A stretch of 64,000 nucleotides of DNA from Methylobacterium gnaphalii (GTDB taxonomy: Bacteria; Pseudomonadota; Alphaproteobacteria; Rhizobiales; Beijerinckiaceae), in assembly GCF_007992215.1 (NCBI RefSeq), contig NZ_BJZV01000002.1, forward strand, positions 248,001 through 312,000, read 5' to 3'. The notes under the pieces are model-generated. The model ran no database searches, was not told the origin of the DNA, and saw only the letters and a list, made by a program, of their open reading frames with translations. This document shows, piece by piece, positions 25,622 to 36,717 of this stretch (position 1 is its first letter; every line of letters begins with the position of its first letter). The position numbers were made by a program, and so were the translations under genes.

Positions 25622-26959
25622 GTGGCGTCGGCGTTTGAAGTGCCTTCGAAGGGGCGAGCGCCCTCCGACCGGCCGGCCTTCGCAAAGGCACGCGGCGACA
25701 TGCCGGATGCGCTGCGCATGTGTCTCGGCGGCGCCTGCATCCTCGCCTTCTGGAACCACGCCCCGCTGGCCGATCTCAGTGACCGCAACATTCTCGAGAC
25801 CTCGACGGCCGGCAGCTGGACGACGCAGGTACTCTTCCTGGTGCTTGGGTTCTCCATGGCCGCCGCCCTGCGGCAGCTCGGGATCGAGAAGCTGCGGCCG
25901 CTGCTGACATGGCCACTGATTGCGCTGGCGAGCTGGATGGGGCTGACGTTGCTCACGTCGGTCGAGCCGCTGCTCTCGATCCGCCGGATCCTGCTCTTCG
26001 TGATCGTCACGATGATTGCAGCCGGCATTCCCGTGGTGATGCGCTCGGTCCGCCAATTCGCGCTCACCCTCGCCATCGTGGCGATGATCATCGTGATCTC
26101 GTCCTACCTTGCGGTCGCCTTCCTGCCTCAACTCGCGATCCACTCCGCGGATTTCGACCTCCTGAACGAGCCGGAGCACGAAGGACTCTGGCGCGGGATC
26201 TTCGCGCATAAGAACGAGGCCGGCGGCGCCATGGCGCTGATGATTCTCACCGGATTGTTCGTCGCTTCGGCGCTGAGCCGGGTCTGGGGCATCACCATCG
26301 TGCTGCTCGCGGCGGTATTCCTGGCGGCGGCGAATTCGAAGTCGGTCACCGCGCTCCTGCCCTTCATCGTACTGGCGCCGAGCCTGTGCAGTCTCGTCCG
26401 CAACGGTTGGCTGCGGGCCGCGATCCTCATCGGCCCGACCACCGCCGTCTCGCTGTTCTCCCTCGGCTCAGTGTTCTTCCCCCCGATCCGCGATGGGCTC
26501 GTCGGCATCCTGCCCGACACATCCTTCACCGGACGCACCGAGATCTGGGAGTTCGCAGCGAGTCACATCGTCGAACGTCCGCTGTTCGGCTGGGGCTTCG
26601 GCGCCTTCTGGGGAACCGAGCGGACGAAGTTCGGCACCTCCGATGCCCTCAGTTGGGTGACGAAGACCAGCCAGGCCCACAACACCTATCTCGACGTCTG
26701 CCTGCTGATCGGGTTGCCCGGCCTGCTGATGGTGCTCGCTGCCTTCGTGGTGGCGCCGCTGCGCGACCTCCAGCGCATCGCGCCCGCCGGTCGGATCGAC
26801 CCGATGACGCTCTACTTCGTGCGGCTCTGGCTGCTGGCGCTGACCGGCGGCTCGTTCGAATCGGTGCTGTTCACGCCGAGCTCTTCGATCTGCTGCATGT
26901 TCATGCTCGCCATTTTCGGGCTGCGTTACCGGGCCTCCTACCGCACGGTGCCCGGCTGA
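25622..26959 (+). CDS. O-antigen ligase / Wzy-like polysaccharide polymerase (ExoQ-like)
   Basis: The 445-residue protein has about ten transmembrane segments and, in the C-terminal half, a large loop with FTGRTEIWEFAASHIVERPL and WGFGAFWG followed by QAHNTYLDVCLLIG. The RTEIW and HNTYL segments are the hallmark of the O-antigen ligase/Wzy superfamily; ExoQ of rhizobia is the closest style. Such proteins polymerise lipid-linked repeat units or attach glycans. GTG at 25622 has GGAG close upstream; ATG at 25700 is an alternative. It starts a three-gene cassette with an acyltransferase and a GH10 protein. Confidence 0.85.
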   Translation: MASAFEVPSKGRAPSDRPAFAKARGDMPDALRMCLGGACILAFWNHAPLADLSDRNILETSTAGSWTTQVLFLVLGFSMAAALRQLGIEKLRPLLTWPLIALASWMGLTLLTSVEPLLSIRRILLFVIVTMIAAGIPVVMRSVRQFALTLAIVAMIIVISSYLAVAFLPQLAIHSADFDLLNEPEHEGLWRGIFAHKNEAGGAMALMILTGLFVASALSRVWGITIVLLAAVFLAAANSKSVTALLPFIVLAPSLCSLVRNGWLRAAILIGPTTAVSLFSLGSVFFPPIRDGLVGILPDTSFTGRTEIWEFAASHIVERPLFGWGFGAFWGTERTKFGTSDALSWVTKTSQAHNTYLDVCLLIGLPGLLMVLAAFVVAPLRDLQRIAPAGRIDPMTLYFVRLWLLALTGGSFESVLFTPSSSICCMFMLAIFGLRYRASYRTVPG

Positions 26960-27040
26960 AGCGCGGGACTTGGAGGAGAGGGCCCGCCTTGGCGCAATGT
27001 GGGCGGCAAGATGACTGACGGTTAGCGTTCGAGCGAGACG

Positions 27041-28306
27041 ATGAACGTCCTACGAGAGCCAAGTGGCCGTGACGCCGGTCGGCAGCTCAACCTCGCACCC
27101 GCAGGCGCGGCGCATCCGGCGACCACGCCACTCCCGGCATTGACCTCCCTGCGCTTCTTCGCGGCCTTCTACGTTCTGGTATTCCACTACGACCGCTTCT
27201 TCTTTCCGGATGGACCGCACCATACTGCGATCCTGCTCGGCCATACCGGCGTGACGTTTTTCTTCATCCTGTCGGGCTTCATCCTTGCCTACACCTACCA
27301 TGCGGTCGATCTCGCAGACCCGACGCTGCGACGGCGCTACCTGCTGGCGCGCTTCGCCAGGATCTATCCGGCCTTCCTGCTCTCGCTGGCGATCAGTCTG
27401 CCGTGGTTCGCTGCCTGGGTGTTGAAGAGCGCACCGCCGGTCAAATGGCTCATGGCCTCCGGCGCAGTCCTCGCGCCGCTCGGCCTGCATGCTTGGGTTC
27501 CTGGAGCGGCCTGCTCGCTGAACTGCGCGAGCTGGTCTATCTCGGTAGAGGCTTTCTTCTACCTGCTGTTGCCCCTTCTGCTGCCCCTGGTTCTGCGCCG
27601 GCCGGCTGAGTACGCGCTCGCCACCCTGGGACTTTGGGCAGTATTCGGTGCCTTCGGCACGTTGCTCTGGAACCGCTACGCTCCGGGCGTTTCGCTGATT
27701 GATCCGGAGCCGGGCGGCCCCATGGCGATGCTGCTCGCCCAGGGTATCAAGTACAACCCATTGCTGCGGCTGCCGGAATTCATCGCTGGGCTCGTGCTCT
27801 TCGCGTGGTGGCAGTCGAGGCGTCTGCCTACGAAAGTCAACCCGACCGCCGTCCACCGCTCGGCTGCCAAGCTGCTCCTGGTCGTCTCTGCTCTGGCTGG
27901 CATCCTCTTGATACTCATCGACCCTTACGTGCCGCAGCCGCTGATGCATAACGGCCTGAGCGCCCTCGCCTGGACACCGCTGATCCTGGCGGGCGCGGAG
28001 CTGCGCGGAGGCGCTCTCGCCAGCGGGCCACTCATCTTCCTCGGGCGGATCTCCTTCGCGCTCTACCTTCTGCATCTGCCGGCCTACGCCGCCGTGAACT
28101 CACTCGATCGGGCGTTGCGTGGGGGGATCTCCGACGTGTCGCCGTGGGTGGCGGCTGCGCTGGCGACGATGCTCGCCCTTGCGATGGCCGCTCTGGTTCA
28201 TCTCGTCGTGGAGGAGCCGGCCCGGCGCGTGCTCTTGCGCGGCAGATTGCGGCGTCCCGCGAGCCTGGCCGGCGAAGCTGTGGCCGGGAGCAGCACCCGT
28301 CGATGA
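27041..28306 (+). CDS. acyltransferase 3 family membrane protein
   Basis: The 421-residue protein starts with LPALTSLRFFAAFYVLVFHY, the acyltransferase 3 (OafA/ExoZ) signature with its His, and continues with GHTGVTFFFILSGFILAY and RFARIYPAFL, followed by multiple transmembrane helices. NCASWSISVEAFFYLL is another family landmark. These enzymes transfer acetyl or other acyl groups to extracellular polysaccharides at the inner membrane. The stop overlaps the GH10 start (ATGA at 28303-28306), showing coupling, and the gene follows the polymerase-like gene by 81 bases. The likely role is decorating the polysaccharide made by this locus. Confidence 0.92.
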   Translation: MNVLREPSGRDAGRQLNLAPAGAAHPATTPLPALTSLRFFAAFYVLVFHYDRFFFPDGPHHTAILLGHTGVTFFFILSGFILAYTYHAVDLADPTLRRRYLLARFARIYPAFLLSLAISLPWFAAWVLKSAPPVKWLMASGAVLAPLGLHAWVPGAACSLNCASWSISVEAFFYLLLPLLLPLVLRRPAEYALATLGLWAVFGAFGTLLWNRYAPGVSLIDPEPGGPMAMLLAQGIKYNPLLRLPEFIAGLVLFAWWQSRRLPTKVNPTAVHRSAAKLLLVVSALAGILLILIDPYVPQPLMHNGLSALAWTPLILAGAELRGGALASGPLIFLGRISFALYLLHLPAYAAVNSLDRALRGGISDVSPWVAAALATMLALAMAALVHLVVEEPARRVLLRGRLRRPASLAGEAVAGSSTRR

Positions 28307-29481
28307 TCCCGCATGGTCCGAGCCGCCGCGCCGTCCTCGGAAGCGGGGCGGCAGCCGTCGCTCTCTCAGGGCGCGCTGAGGCCGCGCCCTCCCCGTTCGG
28401 ACCGCTTGGCAACCCGTCCTGGTCGGCCGACGGCCTGCAAGCCGCTGCCGCTGTGAAGGGGCTCGCATTCGGCTCCGCCGTGCCCATCACGCGCTTCCGA
28501 CAGGATCGGCGCTGGCGCTCCCTCGCCGAGCGCGAATGCGGGATCCTGGTCTGCGAGAACGCGATGAAGTTTTCGAGCGTCGTTCCGCGTGAGGGCGTGT
28601 TCGATTCCGTCGCCGCCGACGAGACGCTGCGCTTCGCCCGCGCCAACGGCCAGCGCATGCGTGGGCACTGCCTGATCTGGCACGAAGGACTTCCCCCCTG
28701 GGCCGAGGCGATCCTGGCGAGCGGCAGCGCGTCGCGCGCCGAAACGCTAATGCGGCAATGGATCGGCGCCATGGCCCGGCGCTATCGCGGTACGATCGAG
28801 GCCTGGGACGTGGTCAATGAGATCGTCGTCCCAGCCGACCATCGACCGGGCGGCCTGCGCGCCACGCCCTGGCTCGCGGCACTCGGGCCCGGCTACGTCG
28901 ACTTGGCTTTCCAGATGCTCAAGGACGAGGATCCCGGCGCATCGGCGGTGTATAACGAGAACGATTGCGAGCAGAAGGCCGACTGGATCGACGAGCGCCG
29001 CAGCGCGATCCTGCGGCTGCTAGAGGGCATGCTGAAGCGGGGCGTGCCGATCAACCGGTTCGGCATCCAGGCCCATCTCACGAGCAACCTCCCCTTCGAC
29101 GAGACGACGCTGCGGAAATTCCTGCGCGAGATTGCTGGGATGGGCCTGGCCATTGAGATCACTGAGCTCGACATCGACGACCGAGCCTTCCCGGCCGATG
29201 TGGCAGCTCGCGACCGTGGCGTCGCCGATCTCGCGCGGCGCTTTCTCGAAACAGTCTTCGATGAACCAGCCGTGCTCAACGTGCTGGCCTGGGACCTCTA
29301 CGATCCCGACTCTTGGCTCAGTATCTACCCCGCACGGAGACGGCCGGACGGCCTGCCTCAGCGGGGGCTGCCGTTCGACGCGGAGTACCGGCGAAAGCCA
29401 TTGTGGCACGCGATGCATGCAGCGTTTCGCGGCGCGCCCGACCACCGCGCCGCGCGCCGGCGGTTGAGAGCAAAGATCTGA
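28303..29481 (+). CDS. GH10 endo-1,4-beta-xylanase-like protein with Tat-like signal
   Basis: The 392-residue protein is a glycoside hydrolase family 10 barrel. EAWDVVNEIV at 166-175 carries the acid/base (E173) and IEITELDIDD at 284-293 the nucleophile (E288). GHCLIWHEGLPPW is the substrate-binding WH segment. The N-terminus has a twin-arginine-like signal (SRRAVLGSGAAAVALSG), so it is probably exported folded. It overlaps the acyltransferase stop by 4 bases. GH10 enzymes cut xylan and related beta-1,4 glycans; in a polysaccharide cassette it may process the cell's own product, or act on plant cell wall xylan; the sequence cannot decide. Confidence 0.92.
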   Translation: MIPHGPSRRAVLGSGAAAVALSGRAEAAPSPFGPLGNPSWSADGLQAAAAVKGLAFGSAVPITRFRQDRRWRSLAERECGILVCENAMKFSSVVPREGVFDSVAADETLRFARANGQRMRGHCLIWHEGLPPWAEAILASGSASRAETLMRQWIGAMARRYRGTIEAWDVVNEIVVPADHRPGGLRATPWLAALGPGYVDLAFQMLKDEDPGASAVYNENDCEQKADWIDERRSAILRLLEGMLKRGVPINRFGIQAHLTSNLPFDETTLRKFLREIAGMGLAIEITELDIDDRAFPADVAARDRGVADLARRFLETVFDEPAVLNVLAWDLYDPDSWLSIYPARRRPDGLPQRGLPFDAEYRRKPLWHAMHAAFRGAPDHRAARRRLRAKI

Positions 29482-29490
29482 GGCGAGGTG

Positions 29491-29784
29491 TCAGCGGAGC
29501 GGAAAACGGCTCGGCGGCTCGTTGTAGAGCGGCGCGTCAGTGTTCCGCGGCAGATAGGCGTGAATCAGAAAATCCGGTGTGCGGAAATGCGGCGCGCGAC
29601 GACGCGGCGACACGTAGCGTGGGTCGCGATAGCGAACCTCGGGCGGGAGGTTTCTTGCCGGAGCATGATAGTGGAGTGCTCGCTCGTGACCCAGCCGCGC
29701 CTTCGCTAGCGCTGGGCTGGTGAGGAGCAAGCTCGCAAGAGCGCCACAGAAAATACGACCGGCTGACATGAGTGGCATGGGCAT
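29491..29784 (-). CDS. secreted hypothetical protein, basic
   Basis: The 97-residue product has a signal peptide (about residues 1-27, ending PALAKA) and a mature part rich in Arg, Pro, His and Tyr (EVRYRDPRYVSPRRRAPHF). No family recognised. It is convergent with the GH10 gene with 9 bases between stop codons, and lies upstream of nothing that suggests a role. In-frame ATG codons at 29778 and 29769 are possible alternative starts. Confidence 0.5.
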   Translation of the reverse strand: MPMPLMSAGRIFCGALASLLLTSPALAKARLGHERALHYHAPARNLPPEVRYRDPRYVSPRRRAPHFRTPDFLIHAYLPRNTDAPLYNEPPSRFPLR

Positions 29785-29814
29785 TGCCCTTAGAGGGGGG
29801 TGTCAGGGGCGGCT

Positions 29815-30723
29815 TCAGAACTTGTAAGCTGCGCCAGCGCGGACCGTGTTCAGGTTCAGCTGATGCCCATCGAGGTCGTTGAGAAGGACGTACTGATATT
29901 CGCCGCGCAAAAGGAAGTTTGACGTGATCGCGTATTCGATGCCACCGCCGAGCGATATGCCGCCGACGACCTTCGTCTTCGCTCTCGTTAGGAGATTGGT
30001 TGCGGGGATGCTTCCAGCGGGGTTCGTGGGGTCAAAGGAGCGATACCCAAAATTGTAAACGTACTGCGGAAGCCCGCTCGTGGCGGTCTGGTTGGCGTTG
30101 AAGGCGGTCCTGTCGAAGCCGTAGGATTGGTAAGTTACTCGGTCAGCGACCGTCGCTCTACCGATGGCGAGGCCGCCTGTAACAAAGGGCAGGAAACTGC
30201 CAAACGCATAGCCGGCGCGTGCCCGTATAGTCCCGTAATCCTGGACGCGGGTCGATGAACTGCCGGTCAGGCTGATGGTTTCGAGGACGCCGTCGGCTCT
30301 GTTTAGCGTTCGGCCAATAGAGTCGTTCGAGATGCCGCCGCCGGCGAACAATGTATAATCGCCTTCGATGCCGATCACGGCGTCGTCGAACTGGAAATTG
30401 TAACCGACGATGGCGCCGAATGTCGTGCGGTCTCTGCGGACGGGACCTGTCCGAAGGAGCGTGGACGCGCCGAAGTCAGTTTCCGCGAAGCTATCGTGGA
30501 GCGCGTTGCTAATCATCTCCTGGTAGACGTTCTTGAAGCCAAGCGCAGCCGAGCTGTACCCGCCATGGCCGCCGATATAGAAGCCGCTCCAATCGATGAT
30601 CTGCGTCGTCACTGGCTCATAGTCAGCACCACGCAGGTAATCGTCGGCGAAATCGGCGGCGTGCGCGGTCGACATGACGCCGAGTGCGGACAGTGCCAGA
30701 AAACCGATGGTGAGTTTACGCAT
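29815..30723 (-). CDS. outer membrane beta-barrel protein (Omp25/porin-like) 1
   Basis: The roughly 302-residue precursor has a signal peptide (MRKLTIGFLALSALGVMSTA, cleaved after AHA) and a mature part starting ADFADDYLRG. It has the WSGFYIGGHGGYSSAALGF segment typical for Omp25/Omp31-like barrels and the C-terminal YQYVLLNDLDGHQLNLNTVR-AGAAYKF ending in Phe. I choose the ATG at 30723 because TAGGA then has proper spacing; the ATG six bases upstream also fits. First of three barrel genes in a row on the minus strand, each with its own gap, so they are probably separate units. Confidence 0.9.
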   Translation of the reverse strand: MRKLTIGFLALSALGVMSTAHAADFADDYLRGADYEPVTTQIIDWSGFYIGGHGGYSSAALGFKNVYQEMISNALHDSFAETDFGASTLLRTGPVRRDRTTFGAIVGYNFQFDDAVIGIEGDYTLFAGGGISNDSIGRTLNRADGVLETISLTGSSSTRVQDYGTIRARAGYAFGSFLPFVTGGLAIGRATVADRVTYQSYGFDRTAFNANQTATSGLPQYVYNFGYRSFDPTNPAGSIPATNLLTRAKTKVVGGISLGGGIEYAITSNFLLRGEYQYVLLNDLDGHQLNLNTVRAGAAYKF

Positions 30724-30921
30724 CGTCATCGTCCTACGGGCAGCGACGCGTCGGCGCGGCTTACCTCATGAGACGGTCTTACTTGAGTAACCTTAATGGT
30801 CGGTTGCTTTGCCTCGATTTGTCTTGATCCGAAACGGTGCTTTGTGCCGACCAATCCTTTGCGCAAACTCAAACGGCGTGCCGTCCTGTACGGCACACCG
30901 TTTCATCGCGTCGGGGCTGGT

Positions 30922-31761
30922 TCAATTGCCGTAGGGATTTTGCGAGATCATCGGCAGCAGGCCGCCCGCAAATTGGTAACGCAGGCCGATGCGCACCTCG
31001 TTGGACGTCAGGTCCTTAAGCCGCGTGCTGAAACCTGAGGAGTCGAGGCCGCTTTTGACGCCGCCAAGGTCGACGTAGCGATAGGCTGCGTCAAGGCTCA
31101 AGCCCGGCATGAGCTGGTACGACACGCCAGCCGTAAGGCTCCAGGCCAAAGAGGTGAAACCGTGATCGGGGCGTGACACCGGCGTGCGCGGTCCGATTAC
31201 CGGATTGCCGTCGCAATTCGTCGCGCTGGTGCAGGTCGTCTGCGTATAGTTGCGGTGAAAGCTGTTGTCGGCCAAGCCAATGCCACCACCGAGATAGGGT
31301 GTCAGACCCCACCATGTCCCGAGATCGGCATAGACATTGACCAGGCCGGTCAGCACGTCGACGTCGCCCACCTCGATATTGTAGCCATAGGCGAAGTTGG
31401 AGCCCGACGAGACCGCGCGAAAGCGCGAGGGCGCACGCTGATCAATCGTCGCGTCGACCCGAAGCCATTCGTTGACCCGGTAGCCGATGCCGCCGCCGTA
31501 GCCGGCCTCGCTGCTCAGCCGCAGCTCGAGATAAGGCGGTAGGCCTGGGCTGGGCGGTGTCGCGTCGCGCGGCTTGCCGAAATCGCTCACCGTCGCGTCG
31601 GCACGGAGATACCAGCCGCTCTCGACGGGGGCGGACGCGACGAATTCCTCAGGCAGTGGGGCATGGCGCAGGAGGTCAGCCGCGCTGGCCGACCCAGTGG
31701 ACAGAGCGGCAGCGAGCACGAGCCCGGCTTTGATGATCCAGGCGCAATCCGGAAAACGCAT
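30922..31761 (-). CDS. outer membrane beta-barrel protein 2
   Basis: The 279-residue precursor has a signal peptide (MRFPDCAWIIKAGLVLAAAL, cleaved near ASAAD) and the start of the mature chain ADLLRHAPLPEEFV. GWYLRADATVSDFG near the N-terminus and LGTWWGLTPYLGGGIGLADN in the middle match the third barrel gene (GWYLRGDVGVG and LGTWWCLTPYIGGGVG), so genes 2 and 3 are paralogues. A disulfide-size pair of Cys sits in the TTCTSATNCDG loop. GAGAGA precedes the ATG at 31761. Function unknown; such barrels are abundant outer-membrane proteins in alphaproteobacteria. Confidence 0.88.
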   Translation of the reverse strand: MRFPDCAWIIKAGLVLAAALSTGSASAADLLRHAPLPEEFVASAPVESGWYLRADATVSDFGKPRDATPPSPGLPPYLELRLSSEAGYGGGIGYRVNEWLRVDATIDQRAPSRFRAVSSGSNFAYGYNIEVGDVDVLTGLVNVYADLGTWWGLTPYLGGGIGLADNSFHRNYTQTTCTSATNCDGNPVIGPRTPVSRPDHGFTSLAWSLTAGVSYQLMPGLSLDAAYRYVDLGGVKSGLDSSGFSTRLKDLTSNEVRIGLRYQFAGGLLPMISQNPYGN

Positions 31762-31953
31762 GTCGGTGATCTCTCTGCCGGCAGCCCGAGGCGGACTACG
31801 CCGCTTCATCCCGGCCAGGGCTCTGATCTCATCCTGTCAGATCGAAGTTATGATCTGATTAAGCCTAACCACTTCGGTATGAACGCAGGTTAGAAGTAGA
31901 AACGGCGCGGATATAATCCGCGCCGCTCCGAATGTTCGATCTGATGTATGCAA

Positions 31954-32826
31954 TCAGTATTTGCGAACCAGCGGGCCGGGCTCGTAGGCCGGTGCCAGCG
32001 ACGGCAGCGGAGCCGCAGCCACCCCACCGATGAGGTAGCGCAGGCCGATCTTCACATCGTGAGATGTGAGCTCGCTGACCTTGTAGGTCGCAACCGAACA
32101 GGTCGGATCGTTGACGCAGGTCACGGGGCCGGTCTTGGCATGGCCCATGTTCAGGTACCGATACCCGACATCGACCTTGAAGTTGGGCGTCACGTCGTAA
32201 GTCACACCGGCCTGAGCGGCCCAGGCAAAGCTGGTGGTGTTCTTTGACAGAGCGGTGCCGAAGCCGCCCGCGGCCGTGCCTGCGCCGACGTCCTGGTAGC
32301 TGCTGATCTGGTTGAAGGCTGCACCGACACCACCGCCGATATAGGGGGTCAGGCACCACCAGGTGCCGAGGTCGATGTAGCCGTTCGCCATCGTGACGAT
32401 CGAGCGGAACTTGCCGGTGTTCGTGTCGATGCCGGTACCGCCATTGAGGGGGAAGCGCTCCACGTAGTGGAGGTTGCCGCCGCCACGGTATTCACCCGTG
32501 ATGTCGCCGCGCAGGAAGCTGTTGAACTGATAGCCGACACCGGCGCCGGCGAAGAACTGGTCGTCCTGGTGACGGTCGGTGATGGTGTAGCCGGCGGGCA
32601 ATGCAGCGCCGGTGACGCCAAGATTCGTGCTGACTTTCTCGAACTCGGCAGCGCCAACCCCGACGTCACCGCGCAGATACCAACCACCGCCGACATCGAC
32701 GGGGGCAGGCATGGGCGGGGGTGGGGGCGGTGGTAGGAGGTCCGCGGCATGTGCGAGGCAGGGCGCTCCGACGCTCGCCATGAGCGTGAGGGAGCGCGCC
32801 AATGCATGAAGCTTGGAGCGGCCCAT
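31954..32826 (-). CDS. outer membrane beta-barrel protein 3
   Basis: The 290-residue precursor has a signal peptide (residues 1-27, ending AHA), a short proline run (PPPPPPPMPAPVD) linking to the barrel, and the GGWYLRGDVGVGAAEF and LGTWWCLTPYIGGGVGAAFN segments shared with the neighbouring barrel 2. The TCVNDPTCS loop has two Cys, placed as in barrel 2. The C-terminal strand DVKIGLRYLIGG is followed by an extra tail ending RKY. The 238-base AT-rich region upstream probably contains its promoter. Confidence 0.88.
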   Translation of the reverse strand: MGRSKLHALARSLTLMASVGAPCLAHAADLLPPPPPPPMPAPVDVGGGWYLRGDVGVGAAEFEKVSTNLGVTGAALPAGYTITDRHQDDQFFAGAGVGYQFNSFLRGDITGEYRGGGNLHYVERFPLNGGTGIDTNTGKFRSIVTMANGYIDLGTWWCLTPYIGGGVGAAFNQISSYQDVGAGTAAGGFGTALSKNTTSFAWAAQAGVTYDVTPNFKVDVGYRYLNMGHAKTGPVTCVNDPTCSVATYKVSELTSHDVKIGLRYLIGGVAAAPLPSLAPAYEPGPLVRKY

Positions 32827-33064
32827 GGGATTTCCTTCACTCTTCGATACGTGCCGGAAGCCGCATGCGGCCGGCAGGGAGAACGAAGGACATCATGGCC
32901 AAGGTTGGTTAAGTCGCACTTAACGTAAAAAATTAGCCTTGCCGAAGTGTTGATCGATCAAATGACTGGCGCTGTACAAGTTAACGAAAGGTTTTCGCGT
33001 GCCGTGCGGCAGAGGAGCGAGCCGTCCAATGCAAAATCGGGCGACCCGTTACCGGAGAGGTGAG

Positions 33065-34408
33065 TCAGGCAGCGGCCCGGGTCACCGCGTCGACGACTTC
33101 ATCCACGACCGCGTTGACGAGATCGCGGTCGTCGCCTTCGGCCATCACACGGATGACCGGCTCCGTGCCCGAGGGCCGAATGACCAGTCGGCCGGTATTG
33201 CCAAGTCGCGCCTTGGCCTGTGCGATGGCCGTGACCACGGAGTCCTGCCGCAGCGGCTCGCCGGAGCGGTAGCGCACATTCTTCAGGATCTGAGGTAGCG
33301 GATCGAAGCAGTGGCAGACCTCGCTCACCGGCCGCTCCAGGCGTTTGACCACGCTGAGCAGCTGGAGGGCGGCGACAAGGCCGTCGCCGGTGGTGGCGTA
33401 GTCTGACATGATGATGTGGCCGGATTGCTCCCCGCCGAGATTGTAGCCGTGCTCACGCATGTGCTCGAGCACGTACCGATCCCCAACGGCGGTGCGGGCG
33501 AGATTGAGCCCAAGGCCGCCAAGGAAACGCTCCAGGCCGAGATTTGACATGATCGTGGCCACGAGGCCTGGCTGCGTCAGCCGTTCGTCCTCCTGCCAGG
33601 AACGCGCAACCACGGCCATGAGCTGGTCGCCGTCCACCTTCTGGCCCTTCTCGTCGACGATCAGGACCCGATCGGCGTCGCCGTCGAGGGCGATGCCGAC
33701 ATCGGCGCGCAACTCGCGTACCTTGTTGATGAGGGCGTTCGGTGCCGTCGAGCCGACGTCGTCGTTGATGTTGAAGCCGTCCGGGTCGACACCGATCGAG
33801 ATGACCTCGGCACCGAGCTCCCAGAGGGTCTCGGGAGCGACACGGTAGCCAGCACCGTTGGCGCAATCGACGACGACACGCAGGCCGTCCAGAGTCACGT
33901 GGCGCGGCAACGTGCGCTTGGCGAACTCGATGTAGCGAGCATGCACGCTCTCGATGCGCTTGGCCCGCCCGAGGTCGCGCGAGCCGGCAAGATGGCGCTT
34001 CATCTCGCCATCGATCAGCGCCTCGATCTCGTGCTCGACGTCATCGGACAGCTTGAAGCCGTCAGGCCCGAACAGCTTGATGCCGTTATCCTCGAACGGA
34101 TTGTGGGAGGCCGAAATCATCACGCCGAGATCGGCACGCATGGAGCGCGTCAGCATCGCGACGGCTGGCGTCGGCATCGGACCGAGCAACATCACGTCCA
34201 TGCCGACCGAGGTGAAGCCCGCGACCAGCGCCGTCTCGATCATGTAGCCGGAAAGGCGGGTGTCCTTGCCGATGACGACGCGGTGGCGATGGTCTCCGCG
34301 CTGGAAGGTCAGGCCGGCAGCTTGGCCGACCTTCAGTGCCAGTTCGGGCGTAATCACGCCGTTTGCGCGCCCGCGGACGCCATCCGTGCCGAAATACTTG
34401 CGCGCCAT
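33065..34408 (-). CDS. glmM: phosphoglucosamine mutase
   Basis: The 447-residue enzyme converts glucosamine-6-phosphate to glucosamine-1-phosphate for UDP-GlcNAc, peptidoglycan and lipopolysaccharide synthesis. It starts [16 protein letters not shown], has the phosphoserine loop [14 protein letters not shown] (Ser101), the metal-binding DGDADR and the C-terminal phosphate-binding [15 protein letters not shown]. The ATG at 34408 is chosen because the conserved N-terminus begins here; the open frame to 34486 adds unconserved residues. Follows ftsH on the same strand but behind a terminator. Confidence 0.97.
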   Translation of the reverse strand: MARKYFGTDGVRGRANGVITPELALKVGQAAGLTFQRGDHRHRVVIGKDTRLSGYMIETALVAGFTSVGMDVMLLGPMPTPAVAMLTRSMRADLGVMISASHNPFEDNGIKLFGPDGFKLSDDVEHEIEALIDGEMKRHLAGSRDLGRAKRIESVHARYIEFAKRTLPRHVTLDGLRVVVDCANGAGYRVAPETLWELGAEVISIGVDPDGFNINDDVGSTAPNALINKVRELRADVGIALDGDADRVLIVDEKGQKVDGDQLMAVVARSWQEDERLTQPGLVATIMSNLGLERFLGGLGLNLARTAVGDRYVLEHMREHGYNLGGEQSGHIIMSDYATTGDGLVAALQLLSVVKRLERPVSEVCHCFDPLPQILKNVRYRSGEPLRQDSVVTAIAQAKARLGNTGRLVIRPSGTEPVIRVMAEGDDRDLVNAVVDEVVDAVTRAAA

Positions 34409-34607
34409 CGCCGTCTGAACCCCGCTCCCGGCAGCCCGTGGTCGTCTTTCCGAGACGAACTCTCTTGGGGTGCCACTGCCTCGCATCCGTGCGGCGAGTT
34501 TGGCCGCGAAGATTGAAGAGGCCCTTTTGATCTAGCTCCCAAAACGGGCAATCGCGAGGCTTCGTTAGCAGGTACTTTCAGGAAGCCGCGGGACTGCCGA
34601 AACGAGA

Positions 34608-34630
34608 CGAGCCCGCTCCAGGCGGGCTCG
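34608..34630 (-). terminator. terminator between ftsH and glmM
   Basis: A 9-bp perfect stem (CGAGCCCGC / GCGGGCTCG, 5-base loop) lies 32 bases after the ftsH stop and reads into TCTCGTTTCG on the minus strand. It would separate ftsH from glmM transcription. Confidence 0.65.
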
Positions 34631-34661
34631 ACATGTCGTCGCTCTCTCCAGTCCGTATCGA

Positions 34662-36584
<1,923 letters not shown>

Positions 36585-36717
36585 CGACCAATCATCCCAG
36601 GACGAGCGCTACGGGCCGTCCGTTCCCGCCTCTCAGAGAGACCCTTACCCGGACGCACCACCCTCCCCGCTTCTCCCGGAGGAGATACGGATAAAGGCAA
36701 CGTTCGGTGAAGGCGGG

